Shown piece after piece: positions 33,217-45,800 of a stretch of 64,000 nt of DNA (positions are counted from its first letter, which is position 1; each line of letters opens with the position of its first letter). A program made the translations under genes and the position numbers. The DNA is from Notospermus geniculatus. Taxonomy: Eukaryota > Nemertea > Pilidiophora > Heteronemertea > Lineidae. Location: assembly GCA_002633025.1 (NCBI GenBank), contig NMRB01000973.1, positions 96,221 through 160,220 of the forward strand, in the 5' to 3' direction. The notes beneath the pieces were generated by a model. The model had not been told where the DNA came from. It did no database searches and worked only from the letters and a program-made list of their open reading frames with translations.

Positions 33217-34243
33217 AATATTATTTTCAACAGATAAGAGTACTCCATGACACGTGTTGATTTTACTTCCTGGAACTACTTTAATGTACTGAGCGTGTAT
33301 GGTGTACATGAAGTGCAGGTCACGACAACCTCGCCATCCGAGGTTCTATGGGTTTGTGACATTGCTGCCACTCCATGAATACGTCATCTAGAGGTATCGG
33401 AGCCAGTTATTGTTGGTTTAGGCTCTGGGCGCCTTGGGATATGAGCAGGCCTAGGTGTGGATTAATTGTAACGTCGATAACTGTGGGTAGAATGATGGGA
33501 TGTGAACACCCGAACCATGGAGGGGTGTACCTCTCCATTGTTCGGGTGTGTTTGATACACGCTCCGAGTCGCGGTTCGTTCGAGCCTGCCCGGGTCAGCA
33601 TTTGGGGAAGATATGCATGTGCAGAAAGCGTGATTCGATCACGGTCTACTTGAGTCAGCACCCAGGCGACGGCGTAGGCTGATGTATACACCAACCTTAA
33701 ATTATGCCCGCAAATAATAATTGAACGCTCTGCTTACTCAATTCCACGTGTGATATTTCAGGTTTTACGGTCTTTATCGTCCCTTTGCGTTGCAGCCTCA
33801 AAGGCGTCTTAGACGTGGAGCACAGGCCATTTTTTGTCATTCTGGAAAAAAAATATTTATATACCGGTAACCATTTTCACAGCGGTGTTCCACATTTGAC
33901 GTCAGTTTGACGTCAGATTGGCCGCGTTGCGACGTTGCGGGAACATGGCGTCTAGCGGCTGATACAGAAACCACTAGAACATGTCGTACCAACTCCGCAC
34001 CCGTCCGATGCATACATATTCGAATGTCGGGTATGAAACTCGGTTTTGCCATCACTTTCATCTAATCCTTTCGAATGTATAGGAAAGTGAAATTTGGACC
34101 TTGCACGTTATGGACGTTTTCTTTCTTCCACACGCCATCTTACTGTCCATTTATTTTCTTGTCACTCTTGGGTATGGCGATTTTAAGTACCATTTACTTG
34201 TGAGCCATATCCCTTATTGATTTATTCGCAATAAACACCCATA
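33217..34243. other. Unassigned, with a small hairpin at 33506-33550
   Basis: CACCCGAACCATGGAG pairs with CTCCATTGTTCGGGTG. No gene is seen. Confidence 0.4.
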
Positions 34244-34371
34244 TACCGTAAAGCGAAATATGTTCGCGGGGAAAAATTCTCGCGAAAATCGCGAATATTT
34301 ATCCCCGCGAATGCTGCATTTTTAGGCCATTCGCCAACATTTAGGACGCGAAAATATTTCGCTTTACGGTA
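34244..34371. mobile_element. MITE with TACCGTAAAGCGAAATA ends and TA duplication
   Basis: The 128-bp element has 17-bp inverted ends TACCGTAAAGCGAAATA and an inner CGCGAA-rich palindrome, flanked by TA on both sides, as for mariner-type MITEs. Confidence 0.82.
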
Positions 34372-36554
34372 TAAAAGAATACCTCGTGCCGCCAAAGGTA
34401 GCCGACACAAGAGTCTGTAGGTGTTGCATGTACATGTATCAACTTCAAATGAGATTTTTGACGTCAGATTGGGAATATAATGGGGAATCGGAGTGCCCAA
34501 AGGAGGCGCTGGGGAACAACTCAGTTTTTACTCAAAAACGCATGCGCCGCGACGTTGAAAACCTCTTTGACGTCGCACGTCGTTGCGTCGTGCGTCATTC
34601 AGAATCAGTGACGTTGCTCTTCGATCTGTTCTTTACGCTAAAATAGTCAATTTTTTTTGATAAAATTCGACATGTTCCCACTTGAATTTTCGTTTGAAAA
34701 CATTCAGATACATTGAGACAGTCCTATACTTGATGTTAAACGTGTAAAATTCGAAATTTAATGGCCTATTTCGGGTATATTAGGGCTGGAAATAGGGTGT
34801 AGTTTCCAGAATTAAATGGCAAATAACGTTAGCCTCACTTTCGACGTCATATCTTAGACTGAGTTGTTCATCAGCGCCACGTCATGGATTAGTTCCTCCG
34901 ATTCCTCATTGGTGTAGATACAACCAAAGGTGGAGAGATTTGAGGACCATGTCTTTCATTTACGTATATTTTATGTTACTACCTTTTACCATTACTGAGA
35001 CCAGAATACTTGCAGCCCCATCCTTACATATTTTATCTCCGACACCGACTACAATGTGACATTAACTTCGTATTCATGATACATGTACATGATAGTGTCA
35101 ACAACTGGTTTCACAATAATCGCATAAAATATTGTTTTGTATCCAGGTTTTTGATAGGTTTGCATATCGACAGCTGCCATCGCTACCTTTGTCTGCCAGG
35201 TATTAATTATCTATTCATTTATTCATTGACTCGTGCTGAATCGATATTTAACAGCTCGTAAAAACAATCCCTGATAAGTCTACCCGGAACGTTCGTGAAG
35301 AAAGGTAAATATTTTGCAGATTTGTATTCGGTTATTGAATACTGTAGGCCTAATATCAGCAAGCATTAACATCAGGCCTCTGCTCTGTTGGAGTCTCTGG
35401 TTGTTTTAAAAGAGCTATATAGACAGGGCGGCTACGGACCTCGTAAATAAAGTATTTTGAAGTTCTGTTGTTTCAAGTAATTAGTTGAAAGTGAAATCTT
35501 TTTATATCACAGTTAATGTCTTAGGCCAATATAATAATCGCTCCAAGGTATCAACGCACAGGCCTTACTGTTTTCCCATCGATCAGAGGCTCTCCCTTAG
35601 GTAAACAACACCTTTTATTCACCAAACTTGTTTCACAATAATCGCATAAAAATATTTTTTTGTATCCAGGTTTTTGATAGGTTTGCATATTATTATTTGA
35701 CACCTGCCATCGCTACCTTTGTCTGCCAATTTTTGTGCTTTCTCTTTCTTTGGCTTTTATTCACCAAATGTACAATGTCGGTCAGAAGTTATTAACCACC
35801 GGATATTTGTAAATTACTCCGTGATCCCCAATATTTTATTTCACCAATTTTTGATGCATGGTAGTTAGATCATTTGTCCATGATTTGGCATAATGATTTT
35901 TCTGATCAATAGGCTGACTTGGGGGGTCATCTCAGAGTGCAAAAATCCCAACAAAGTTGCCGTTTATTCTTTAAGTTAAAAAACAAAATACATGTATTTT
36001 GAACATGTACATGTACATGTACATGTACATGTACATGTATTTTGAACATTTTTGATGGTGATATCCATCTATGCAGACACTGGAAGATTTCGCAGGTGAA
36101 AATTTTCAGGAATTGCACAGTTTCCGAAAATCTCCATCTTACTGGCAAACTTCTAACAACGGTAAACCCAAGTCAGCGCCAGAAAATACCCCGATCACAA
36201 ATACTCCGAATCGCAGCCTAGGCCTACATGCTTGCGAAAAATCATAGGGATAATCCTTGACATCTAGTCTTCCCATATACGATTCGATGACTAAATCAGC
36301 CCAAAAGGCTTCAGGTATTGCAACACGCAGAGGTACACAGAAAATGCTCATTTTATTCCAAAAATAAGAAAAATACGACTAAATCTTCGTTTTTTTTGGG
36401 TGGGTGCACCAGGTTAGACAAAATAATGTAACACTCTACTGCCCTGACGCGGTTTCATGGAGAATGGTTTCGCGATGCCAGAGAAAAGTATCTGGAAACA
36501 AAAAATCAAGCATGAAAATAAAGAGCACCTGGTGCCCAATCATCCCCATACTCG
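34372..36554. other. Mostly unassigned; direct repeat pair and a microsatellite
   Basis: The segments 35103-35210 and 35627-35730 are direct repeats of about 105 bp (TTTCACAATAATCGCATAAA, GCCATCGCTACCTTTGTCTG). An ACATGT microsatellite lies at 36003-36041. No gene is seen. Confidence 0.55.
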
Positions 36555-36672
36555 GGGCCGTATTCTAGAAGCTTCCTTAATTCTAAGGTTTACCCTTAGC
36601 TATTGTTTGCAGGGGACAATACAAAAGCTTATAGTGGACCTTGGAATAAAGGAGGCTTCTGGAATACGGGCC
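36555..36672. mobile_element. MITE with GGGCCGTATTCTAGAAGC ends, TSD TCG
   Basis: The 118-bp element has imperfect inverted ends (GGGCCGTATTCTAGAAGC / GCTTCTGGAATACGGGCC) and 3-bp flanks TCG (36552-36554 and 36673-36675). It lies about 150 bp upstream of the signal-peptide exon. Confidence 0.75.
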
Positions 36673-36810
36673 TCGATCTTGCATGTCTTGGAGAGTGGAA
36701 CAGCCTTATACTGTAAAAGTTTGAAAGCAGGTATCAATGACGATGAATGGTGAACAGCATCATTATTAATTTAAGAATGTTTTCTTTTTACGATGTCTTA
36801 TATATTTCAG

Positions 36811-36823
36811 TTACAAACCAACC
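36811..36823 (+). promoter_or_regulatory. Leader immediately before the exon 1 ATG
   Basis: A 13-nt stretch (TTACAAACCAACC) lies between an AG acceptor-like site and the start codon. If the acceptor is used, the true promoter and first exon lie further upstream; I see no convincing TATA box or initiator nearby. Confidence 0.35.
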
Positions 36824-36878
36824 ATGAGGACCTTTCTCGTAGTGCTCCTTGTTGCCGCTGTTGTCTGCGTGGTCTCAG
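36824..36878 (+). CDS. Exon 1: signal peptide exon of the microexon gene
   Basis: The ATG is preceded by a possible acceptor (TATATTTCAG ending at 36810) and a 13-nt leader, so an upstream 5' UTR exon may exist. The exon encodes MRTFLVVLLVAAVVCVVS: one basic residue then a long Val/Leu/Ala core ending in small residues, which is a typical secretory signal. It ends TCAG|GTACGT after the first base of a codon (phase 1). Read through without splicing, the frame would end at 37006 after 60 residues, but the donor and the downstream phase-1 exons favour splicing. Confidence 0.75.
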
Positions 36879-39800
36879 GTACGTCATGTTTTTTCAGGTG
36901 TTGTAGTTTGCAAGAGGCATCAGTTCTGATGAATTTACGAAAAATGGGGGTCATTTATGACGTAGAGAAACGCTGCAAATATCACTTGACTCATCCCCGA
37001 AAGTAAAAACGGACTTTGTGTTATTATGGTACTCTGCCAGGCTTACATCTCTCTATCCACAATGGGTGAGGTCAAATATTCGGCTTAGTCAGGTTTTATA
37101 GACTAAAACGAGTATTTGACCTTCCTCCAAGTTTTATCTTAAAACCCGTTTAAAATTGTCTTACCAAAGTTTTAAAACCTGAGTATTAAAATTTCTATTA
37201 TATAAAGTTTCGTGAATCCCAGCAGGAAGCTGAAGTTTTGAAAATTATACTGGAAAATGGATTGGGTGAAGTCAGCTTTGTCCCAAGGAGAGAACGTGCA
37301 GAGGTCAAATGTTTGGATTAAGGTTGTAGCTATGTTTGCCATCCCAGTAATACAAGCCGTAGCGCCCCGAAGAGCTGAAAACTTACGGTTTTTGTTCTGC
37401 CTTGCAGCCATGTTGTCATCAGTCACTACACCATACACAAAATATGTAAATGTTGGCCTGGATTTCCAAGAACAGATTCCATCAATCTCAGGTTTTTAAC
37501 CAGTCTGGGTTTTATCTAGGTTGTAAGGAAGTTTTAATGACGTTCTAATCTGAAGCAGATTTTAGGAGTTCAGATTAAGCCTAACGAGTGGGATAAAACT
37601 CCGACAAGCCTGGCGGCGATAGCGTTCACAAGGTGACCTCAGGGTGGCATTCGGCCTCATTCCCCAGGCTTCATCAGCCGTGTAATGCCTGATTACACAC
37701 GATGGCGTATACACAACGACCAGTGATTAACAGTCCTATCCACGGGAGAGTGCCGCATAATTAGCGCAATAACATCAGATCACGTGCCTGGAATTGGCCA
37801 ATCAGCGCGGGGTTGGGGTTACATGGTAAAAGTAGATGATTAAAAACACGGTTTCTCCATTTACCATTATAGTTAACATCGAATAAAAGGCACTTAAATA
37901 TTCTATTTGACACAAATCATTGAGAGAAAAATACTTTTCAACTTTTGAGAAAGTTTGATAACGACTATCATAAGCCTGTCTTCCAGTGGTGTTAAATGTA
38001 TTACTCCGCCAATCCAATTTGGAGTTGCTGTACGTTGTATGTACGTGTACATACAACAGTAAACCGCTTCACTCACTCACCGTGAATAAAGTATAGGGTC
38101 GTCGTATTTTAGAACGTTCCTGAACGTTAAGGTCGGCCTTAAGTCTATTGTAAAACCATCGAGAACAATAGATTTAAGGTGGACCTTAATGTTAAGGAAC
38201 GTTCTAAAATACGGCCCATAGTGTTTTTCAGATCGATCTGGCCAAAGGTACGTGGCTGACCCCTTGTCACTAAAATGTAATGGTGTGATCACAGTAAGAA
38301 TGTTTCACAACCCTCGGAACCCAGTGTCAATGGCTGACTGGCTTTAGCTCACACCGTGAAAGAGGTATTGATTACGCCAACCCTACGGACAATCCAGTGT
38401 TGTGCAACACCACTATCTTTTGGTAAATGTGATCAGGTCACATTCCTGGGTTCAACTAAGTACCTTTGGCCAGAACAATGTGAAAAACCCTTTACATGTA
38501 ATAGCCCTACGCGCCAAATAGAGACCCCGTTGCAGGACAACCTCGAAATCTGTCTCACGTCAACGTCAACTTAAATGTGCTCTAGTTCGAATTGTAAGCA
38601 TTACGGTTTGTTTATTACATGGTTGATTATAATGGTTATTTTTCCTCGGACAGGTGGCAGCACCGTGTATACCAAAACATTAATGTTATTGTTATCTATT
38701 TTTATATCTATCTTGATAAATATTATTGTAACTGAAATATATTTATGATTTTACGCTCAAAAACAAACAAAAAGTTGTGAAAGGCGAGATTTAATTCGAT
38801 TTTTTCTGATTTGTTTGTACCAGAAGTTGACAATAGGTGGCACACCGTAATGTTTACAATTCGAACTAGAGCACCTTTAAGCCATTTCACCAATTCATCA
38901 CAGATAGGCAAAATTGTTAGGAATTATAAATTCTCGTCAACCGACATCATATTGTGCCATCTTAAAAGAATTTTATCGTTTAGAAACTGATATACCCTCT
39001 AAAATCACCCCCCCCCCCAAAAAAAAACTCTGTGAAAAACTCCACAGGATTTTTTTTCAAAAATTCTAACACAAATATAACATTTTGGTTTCCGAAGCCA
39101 CGCTTGGGCTAGTAGGCTTCGGCTCTGGCTGCCATTTTATTGGTGACGTCATTGTAGGATTCCATTTTCCTGTAAAATTTCATTCTCCCCCGGTCTAAAA
39201 AACGGCGACGATTTTGAGCTTTTGTTACAGATCTGCAACACATACAAACATTCTCGTGAAGAAATTTCCTCGGTGTTGCCATTCCACCTGATTCGGCATT
39301 TAGCACCCACGTGGCTCCGAATACCCCATTCTAAAAATAACCCGTGATGTCAACATAATAATCTATAAATAGATCCACGACGAGTTTTATGATGCAAAGA
39401 TGGCAGCCACAGCCGAAGCGTTCTAGCCCTAGCGGTGGCTTCGGGAACCAAAATTACAAATAAAACAACCTATACCAAAATATGACGCATGCCAAATATT
39501 TCAAGCCTCTTTCGGGACTGGATGAAGTTGAAAAGTGTACATTTCGTAACATGAATTTCTGATGTCTCTACAAAAACGTGCCCAGCTCCCAAAATTTGCA
39601 ACCAAAACTGGTGACAAGGCACGCATTCTTGAGGCAACTAAATGGGCCACGACCTCATGTAGGTTTGCTTCTTCCAAAATGTCTGTGAGAGAAACAGGCC
39701 AGAGCCGGAGATGCAAGTTTTGAGGAAATAGCCGCATTTTGCCTACGTTTTCGTCAGGTTGCCAATCTTTAAACGTCTATATCTCGATGACTCTTGCTCC

Positions 39801-42800
39801 TACCAGTCAGAAAGTGGTCGCAATGAAGCTACTTTGTTCTCCTCTTTCTTTGGCGCTAGTTGCGTCGTCGTAGCTGCTTCCGTTCCGGAGACATGGCCAT
39901 TTTGTCACAACAAGTCAGATTTGCACTTTGGAGTCAGTCAGTCTAGTCCCCAGGACAAACGTTTAAACGCAATTTTACCAAGGTTTCTTCGAACAGATCA
40001 AATTCGCGTATTCGGGGGGGGGGGGCTAGTCTCGCATTAAAATATACGCAAAGAGAACATCAATCGGTCCACTGGTTACGATTCTATGTCAGTTTCAAAG
40101 TCCAAGGGTGTGTGGTACAGGCAAAACTTGCCAAACGGCGCGATCCGTCCCGAAAGGGTTAAACAACTGAGATAGAGCTGAAAATATTGCCAGACATACA
40201 CAGACTTGCCAGACAGTGTTGAAAATATGGGTCACGTCCTTGTGAACCAATTATCTCAGTTTTAGCTTAGTCCAAATATTTGCATTACATTTACATCCCT
40301 TTGAGGCGCAGACCGAATAAACCCCGATATTTCGCATTCTATCGGGGAACAGATATGGAGGAAATTGTGTAATCTGCTGTAATCTAGGCAGATTAATGCC
40401 TCTGCCTAAAGTAAAACAATCCAACACAAAGACATGTGCAGTGTTTGTGAGTGTTAAATTCGATGGTATATCAAATACGTGTTCGAATTTTTCAAATCGA
40501 GCAGAAAATAATGATTTTACGAACCATTTTTTCGTGGGCTTGAGAGCCACTGGGCTTTTCCCATTACGCACTCACCCCCACTGCTGAATACCTATTTATA
40601 GAACTTCGTTTCGCATAATCACCATCGAACGGATGGCAGGAGGGCTATAAACAGAACAGCCAGGTATGGCTTAAAATAGGGCTTTGAGTGTAGACATCTG
40701 GGCCCGTATGCATAAAGGTGGATTAAGGGAGGTATAGCTTATTCCTGGTATAACTTCACGGTTGTACCACCATCGGTATGCAACGGTGGTTTAAGCAAAA
40801 CTGTCGTATAACGCTATTCATGGAATAGGCGGTCGAATGCATAAATATGGAATAGCTTATTCTGTGGTGTTAATATGCCAGATTTGCTGGTGTAACTTAA
40901 ACCTACCAAGGGGTATGTTTAAGGAGTAGAGTAAAGCAGAATGAAACACTGTGCGTCATCAAGTTGTATTCTGTTGAAGAGCTGCTGAATCCAAATGACT
41001 GAAATAATTGCAACCATTGGCGTGGTTGTTCAAAACTTCTATAAACCTAACGTGGCGATGATTTGGGATTAGTGCTTGAAGGAGATAATGTCAAGAACAC
41101 CTAACGCCATGATAGAGACTGTGGGACTTTCGAAAAACCGAGCCCTGATAAGGATCACCAACACGACATGCATTGTATTTTATGAAACCAGTCCGATTGC
41201 GAGAAAAGACTCCATACCATGGAATAACATTAAACCGTGGAATAAGCTGTTTTCTCTGTCATGTCTGTCAGCCTCTTTGGGAGCACGTGTTGACTGTTTG
41301 GCAGGTATAACTCTATTGTGACTTAATTTGCATAAAGGGTCCAAATCATCTAATAATAGATTTCCTGCAGGCTTTGCATACAAATACCGTGGAATAACGC
41401 TACACTGTGGAATAAGCTTAAGCTTAGTTTAGTTATACACAGAATTGTTATACTTTGTTTTATGCATACCAAATTTTCTAAACAACGGAGAGAAGAATAA
41501 CAATTCTCAGAATAGGCTAAACCAGGGTATAGTTACCACCTCCTTTATGCATACGGGCCCTGATGTTATGCATATTGGCATTTCTGGATCAAGATCTCAA
41601 AGGGGTTGTTCAGCTAATGTGACCTCACCAAGACTCCTCTTTATACTGGTGTTGACTTGATGACTCGATAACCCGAGCAATGCAATATGAAGGACTTTTT
41701 TTTATAGTAATTCGACTTAAACCAGTCATTTCATCTTCTTTCAGCCCACCCTGCCCTAGGTAAGTACATATATTATACATTATACATGTATTCAACGTGC
41801 ATCTAACTTATTAAAGTGATAACCCTAGTTAGAGACTATGGCGGGCCGAAGTATATTCGTTACACCGTTCAACGTTAAATATAATATACAATTGCAATAA
41901 AATTTTTAGGCGTTACAAGGATAATCGACCGTTACAATAAAAATATTTTACTTTGAATGATAAATACTTTGTTGAATTAAAATCACATCGTTACAATAAA
42001 ATGCCTTTTGTAATAAAAAGCATGTTCGCGATTTTCCGCTTATCGTTCATTTATTTTCGTTCATTTTCGGCTGTTACTTCGATGAACGAAGCTACACGAA
42101 GTGTGATCGGCAAAAGTCGTAGTTCTACGATACGATTTTTATTTCAACAACGATAGTTATCGTTCAAAGTAAAATATTTTTATTACAACGGCATATACTG
42201 CCCTCCATAAGTTTGGAAACACCTAGGTAACAGGGTTTCCCTATTGTAACATATTCTGCTGCCTTCTGTATCCAGGGGATGAACTTGTCACAAACATGGT
42301 TAAGTTATGTTCTGACATGTCACTCACTAATAAGACAATTTTTGCCCATCAGGGAAGTTTCTAAAAATAACTAATTTGAAAATATCAAAATCTGATATTT
42401 TCAAAATTATCGCACAAATATTATCATGTGTTTTTCATAGGAAGTAAGTCTTAAACCGAAAAGGTGTTATTTATGATTCACTAACTGTTAGCAAAAATGG
42501 CAATGAGCTAATTTATAGCCGTTTATCATTTTGATGATTTGCCAATATCATTATGCCATTAAAGGAATCAACCATAAAGGGGTTTTACTGCGAACGATGA
42601 ACTTACTGAGGGATACACTTCACGTGTTGCCACCAGATGTCTCTCACTGCCTGAATTTTTGGCTTTACGTAATAGGCAGGCGCTTCAACTTTTTTTGTGG
42701 TGATGGGGTACATGAACCTGTCAACTTGATGCTTTGAATTCCATTTCTGAGGATAACAGAGCAATTTTCAGCACAATTGTGTTCCACGTGCAAATGTACG

Positions 42801-45800
42801 TTAGTCTATTCAAATCTACACAGATGACCCTGCGCTCACATCGTTCGTGGGGGTTCTCATTAATTCAGTTCTTTTGTATCATAAGATCAACTAGTCGGAA
42901 TTCAACAGCCCATTCGTCAACTAGTCAGAAAACGAAAATAAATTCTAACTGACGAATATAAAGTCGTCGTCAAACGTCACAATGACGAACCCTAATTTTT
43001 ACCCAAGACCCCTAAGTTACAGTTGAACCAATTTAGCCTCTCCAGTGACCCCTCACACGTGCCCGTCACGCCGGTGATCAAGGCCCACGCAACTCCAAAT
43101 CCTCGCAAATCCCGCAGGAATGGCCGGTCGGAACTGCATCAACAAGCACATGTACTATGTAGTACACCACTCGCTAGGAACGTCATGGAGTCTCCCCGCC
43201 TGGCTTTAAGAAGCTTATCACGTGACTGGCAATGGATCAATAATTTATGCGGCGCACTACATCGTTCGCTGTACAATAGGTTGACACTTTTATTTGACTA
43301 AGATGACTTGGAAATGACTAAAGAAATTCCAACTTAAATGGTCACATGACTAAAATATAACAGAAGAGCTGAGGAAACCCATGATTTGCAGTAAACGTGC
43401 AGTAGGACTGAAGGTGGGAGGTTAAGGTCAAGCTTATAAGCTGGACCTTAACCTCCCACCTTCATGGTTATCGCAAAAATTGAAATATCTTCCTCAACAG
43501 GACTATGGCAAGCCGTTTGTACATTAATGACAAAAACTAGGATTTTGTCTCATAAACTGAGTTTTTGTCTCATAAACTGAGTTTTTGTTAACAAAAACTC
43601 AGTTTTTGTCACAAAATCTAAGATTTTGTCCCTAAAACTACCATTTTGTCCGACAAAAACTGGGTTTTTGACATAATCTAGGATTTTGTCGACAAAAACT
43701 CAGTTTATGAACAAAATCATGGTTTTTGCTTCAAAAACAGAGTTTTTGTATAAAATAACTAGCATTTTGACATAAACTGAGTTTTTGTCGACAAAATGAT
43801 AGTTTTAGGGACAAAATCTTAGATTCTGTGACAAAAACTGAGTTTTTGTTAACAAAAACCCAGTTTATGAGACAAAAACTCAGTTTATGAGACAAAATCC
43901 TAGTTTTTGTCATTAATGTACAAACGGCTTGCCATACTGGACTTGGTTTTAGGTCACTAAAATGCTCAAAGATGCCAGAGTGGCACCCGGCTGAAATCGA
44001 ATCAGCATGTTTCAAAGATGTCAAAACTGCAAAAATCCACCTGTTACTCAAGAGATCGCATTTTCGGTACTTGGCGGCCGGACTATAGTTTTCTGTCAAC
44101 ATTATTGACCATTTCAACATTACAGCTATGTTTTAACCTTGACCTCTGACATATCAGTGCATAAACGAAAGAAGCATCCTGCTGGATAATCGAGGTGCAT
44201 GATTTGGACTGATGATGCTCACAGGACTTCTGTTAGAATTATTAGGATAGCCAATTTAGGTCAGTTTGAACTTGGCCTTGACCTGAAACTATCAAGATCA
44301 TTACAAAATCTGAAAGAACATTAGTAAAAACCCCTTCAGCAGTGACGGTTTTATGTTTCTTCCAACACCAGCTGTCCAGTTGTTTCAGATTATCGGACGA
44401 AAATTGATGAACGCAATGAGTTACCCGGATATATAAACATACGCATGGAACTCAATAGAACTGTCACTGGCCTGGGAGCCAAGTTCCGCGCTTCACAGAA
44501 AGGGACAGGCAAAATCCATTGATATCCTTTGATATCCTTGATCCTTTGATGTATCCTTTGATACATCAATATTACCATGACCCGACAATGAGCTCATCAT
44601 ATAGCCAGGATCAAGTTACCTGGGTGTGTCTTATTTTTATGGCTGTAGCTGTTGCAGCAGATGAGTTACAGGCTGGGCAGACACGCAGACGAAAAGACAG
44701 ACGGAACGACAGACGACAAGACACACAGACAGACACCGCAATGACCAACTACTATCATGATTATAGGGTTTCCAATCTTGGTGACCGGAAAGCATAAATA
44801 TTGTAGCAATAGGGGTCATTATTACCTCGGCGGTTGGAATTCAGGGAAACAAAAAAAATTAAGCTAATTTTACAGAGAAAAATCATACAATATGAAATGC
44901 ATATCTACAACCTTTTCTCCACAGATGAAATCGACAGGGAGGTCAGATGTAAGTATCATCATTCCTAATCGAGATATAGTATTTTCTCTCCAGTTTATTT
45001 TTAGAGACTGTGATGACTTACCTTAATATCATAGAACTTATCCCAGAAATATTTCTAAGAATTTATTCTGCCATATGTATCAGTATCAACCCTCTCCCGC
45101 CAGAACCTTGTCATACGTATCACATAGGCCTCAAACAATGCTAATTCACACCTCAGCTGAATGAAGTCCTATCAGCATTAGTGTAGCAAGACCCATCTCA
45201 ATAGTCTCACTACTACTTCAAGCGTTGCATGAACTTCAGTCAATAGGACAGATGGCACACGGTTGGGCGATTTTGACACGAAATAATTTGCGTGTAGATT
45301 GGGATAGGTTCAATATCCAATCGATATCCAACGGATGTCCAAAAGTTTGGTCGCCAAATGGGCAGTACGACCTGGATGAGTGGGACCATCACAAGAACAA
45401 ATGTAATAGCTACACTCCAGTATGTATTTATTTACACTGCATTGATATATTTCTTCCATAATAATATTCCCATTGATAACAGCTGCAGACAAATCCTTAT
45501 ACAACAGCACTATGACAGTGATTTACGATGGTTTCCAATTAGTATCAATTTCTGTATTATTACTTCTATTATCAATTCCTGCAGGTATCCCAGGTGTCCC
45601 GTCGCCAGATCCCAGATGCCATGGTAAGTTGAGGTAGAGAGTTGAGCTAAAAACTGAGTCAGTTTTACAATCATGTTCTGCCAATGAGTTTAGAAAGAAT
45701 ATTAGATATAATACTCATTATTGATCCGTTTATCGCTGTGAACCACCCGAAATCCGATGTTATTATCTTCCAAAGGTAAATAGGCTTATAACTCATGTCG

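Noticed and set aside
33407-33694. Overlapping ORFs on both strands near 33.5 kb
   Set aside because: They have no recognisable domain, no splice or promoter context, and overlap each other antisense.
36824-37006. Unspliced 60-residue ORF starting with the signal peptide
   Set aside because: The signal peptide is followed by a good donor (TCAG|GTACGT), and phase-matched exons lie downstream; the read-through part has no recognisable features.
38232-38247. Candidate 16-nt microexon (TTTTTCAG ... GTACGT) in intron 1
   Set aside because: Its length is not a multiple of three and including it would bring exon 3 into a frame with an early stop; it also lies just beside a hairpin MITE.
40700-41560. 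A confirmed 3-bp target duplication for this element
   Set aside because: The flanks (TCT on the left, TGA on the right) do not match, so I report only the inverted ends.
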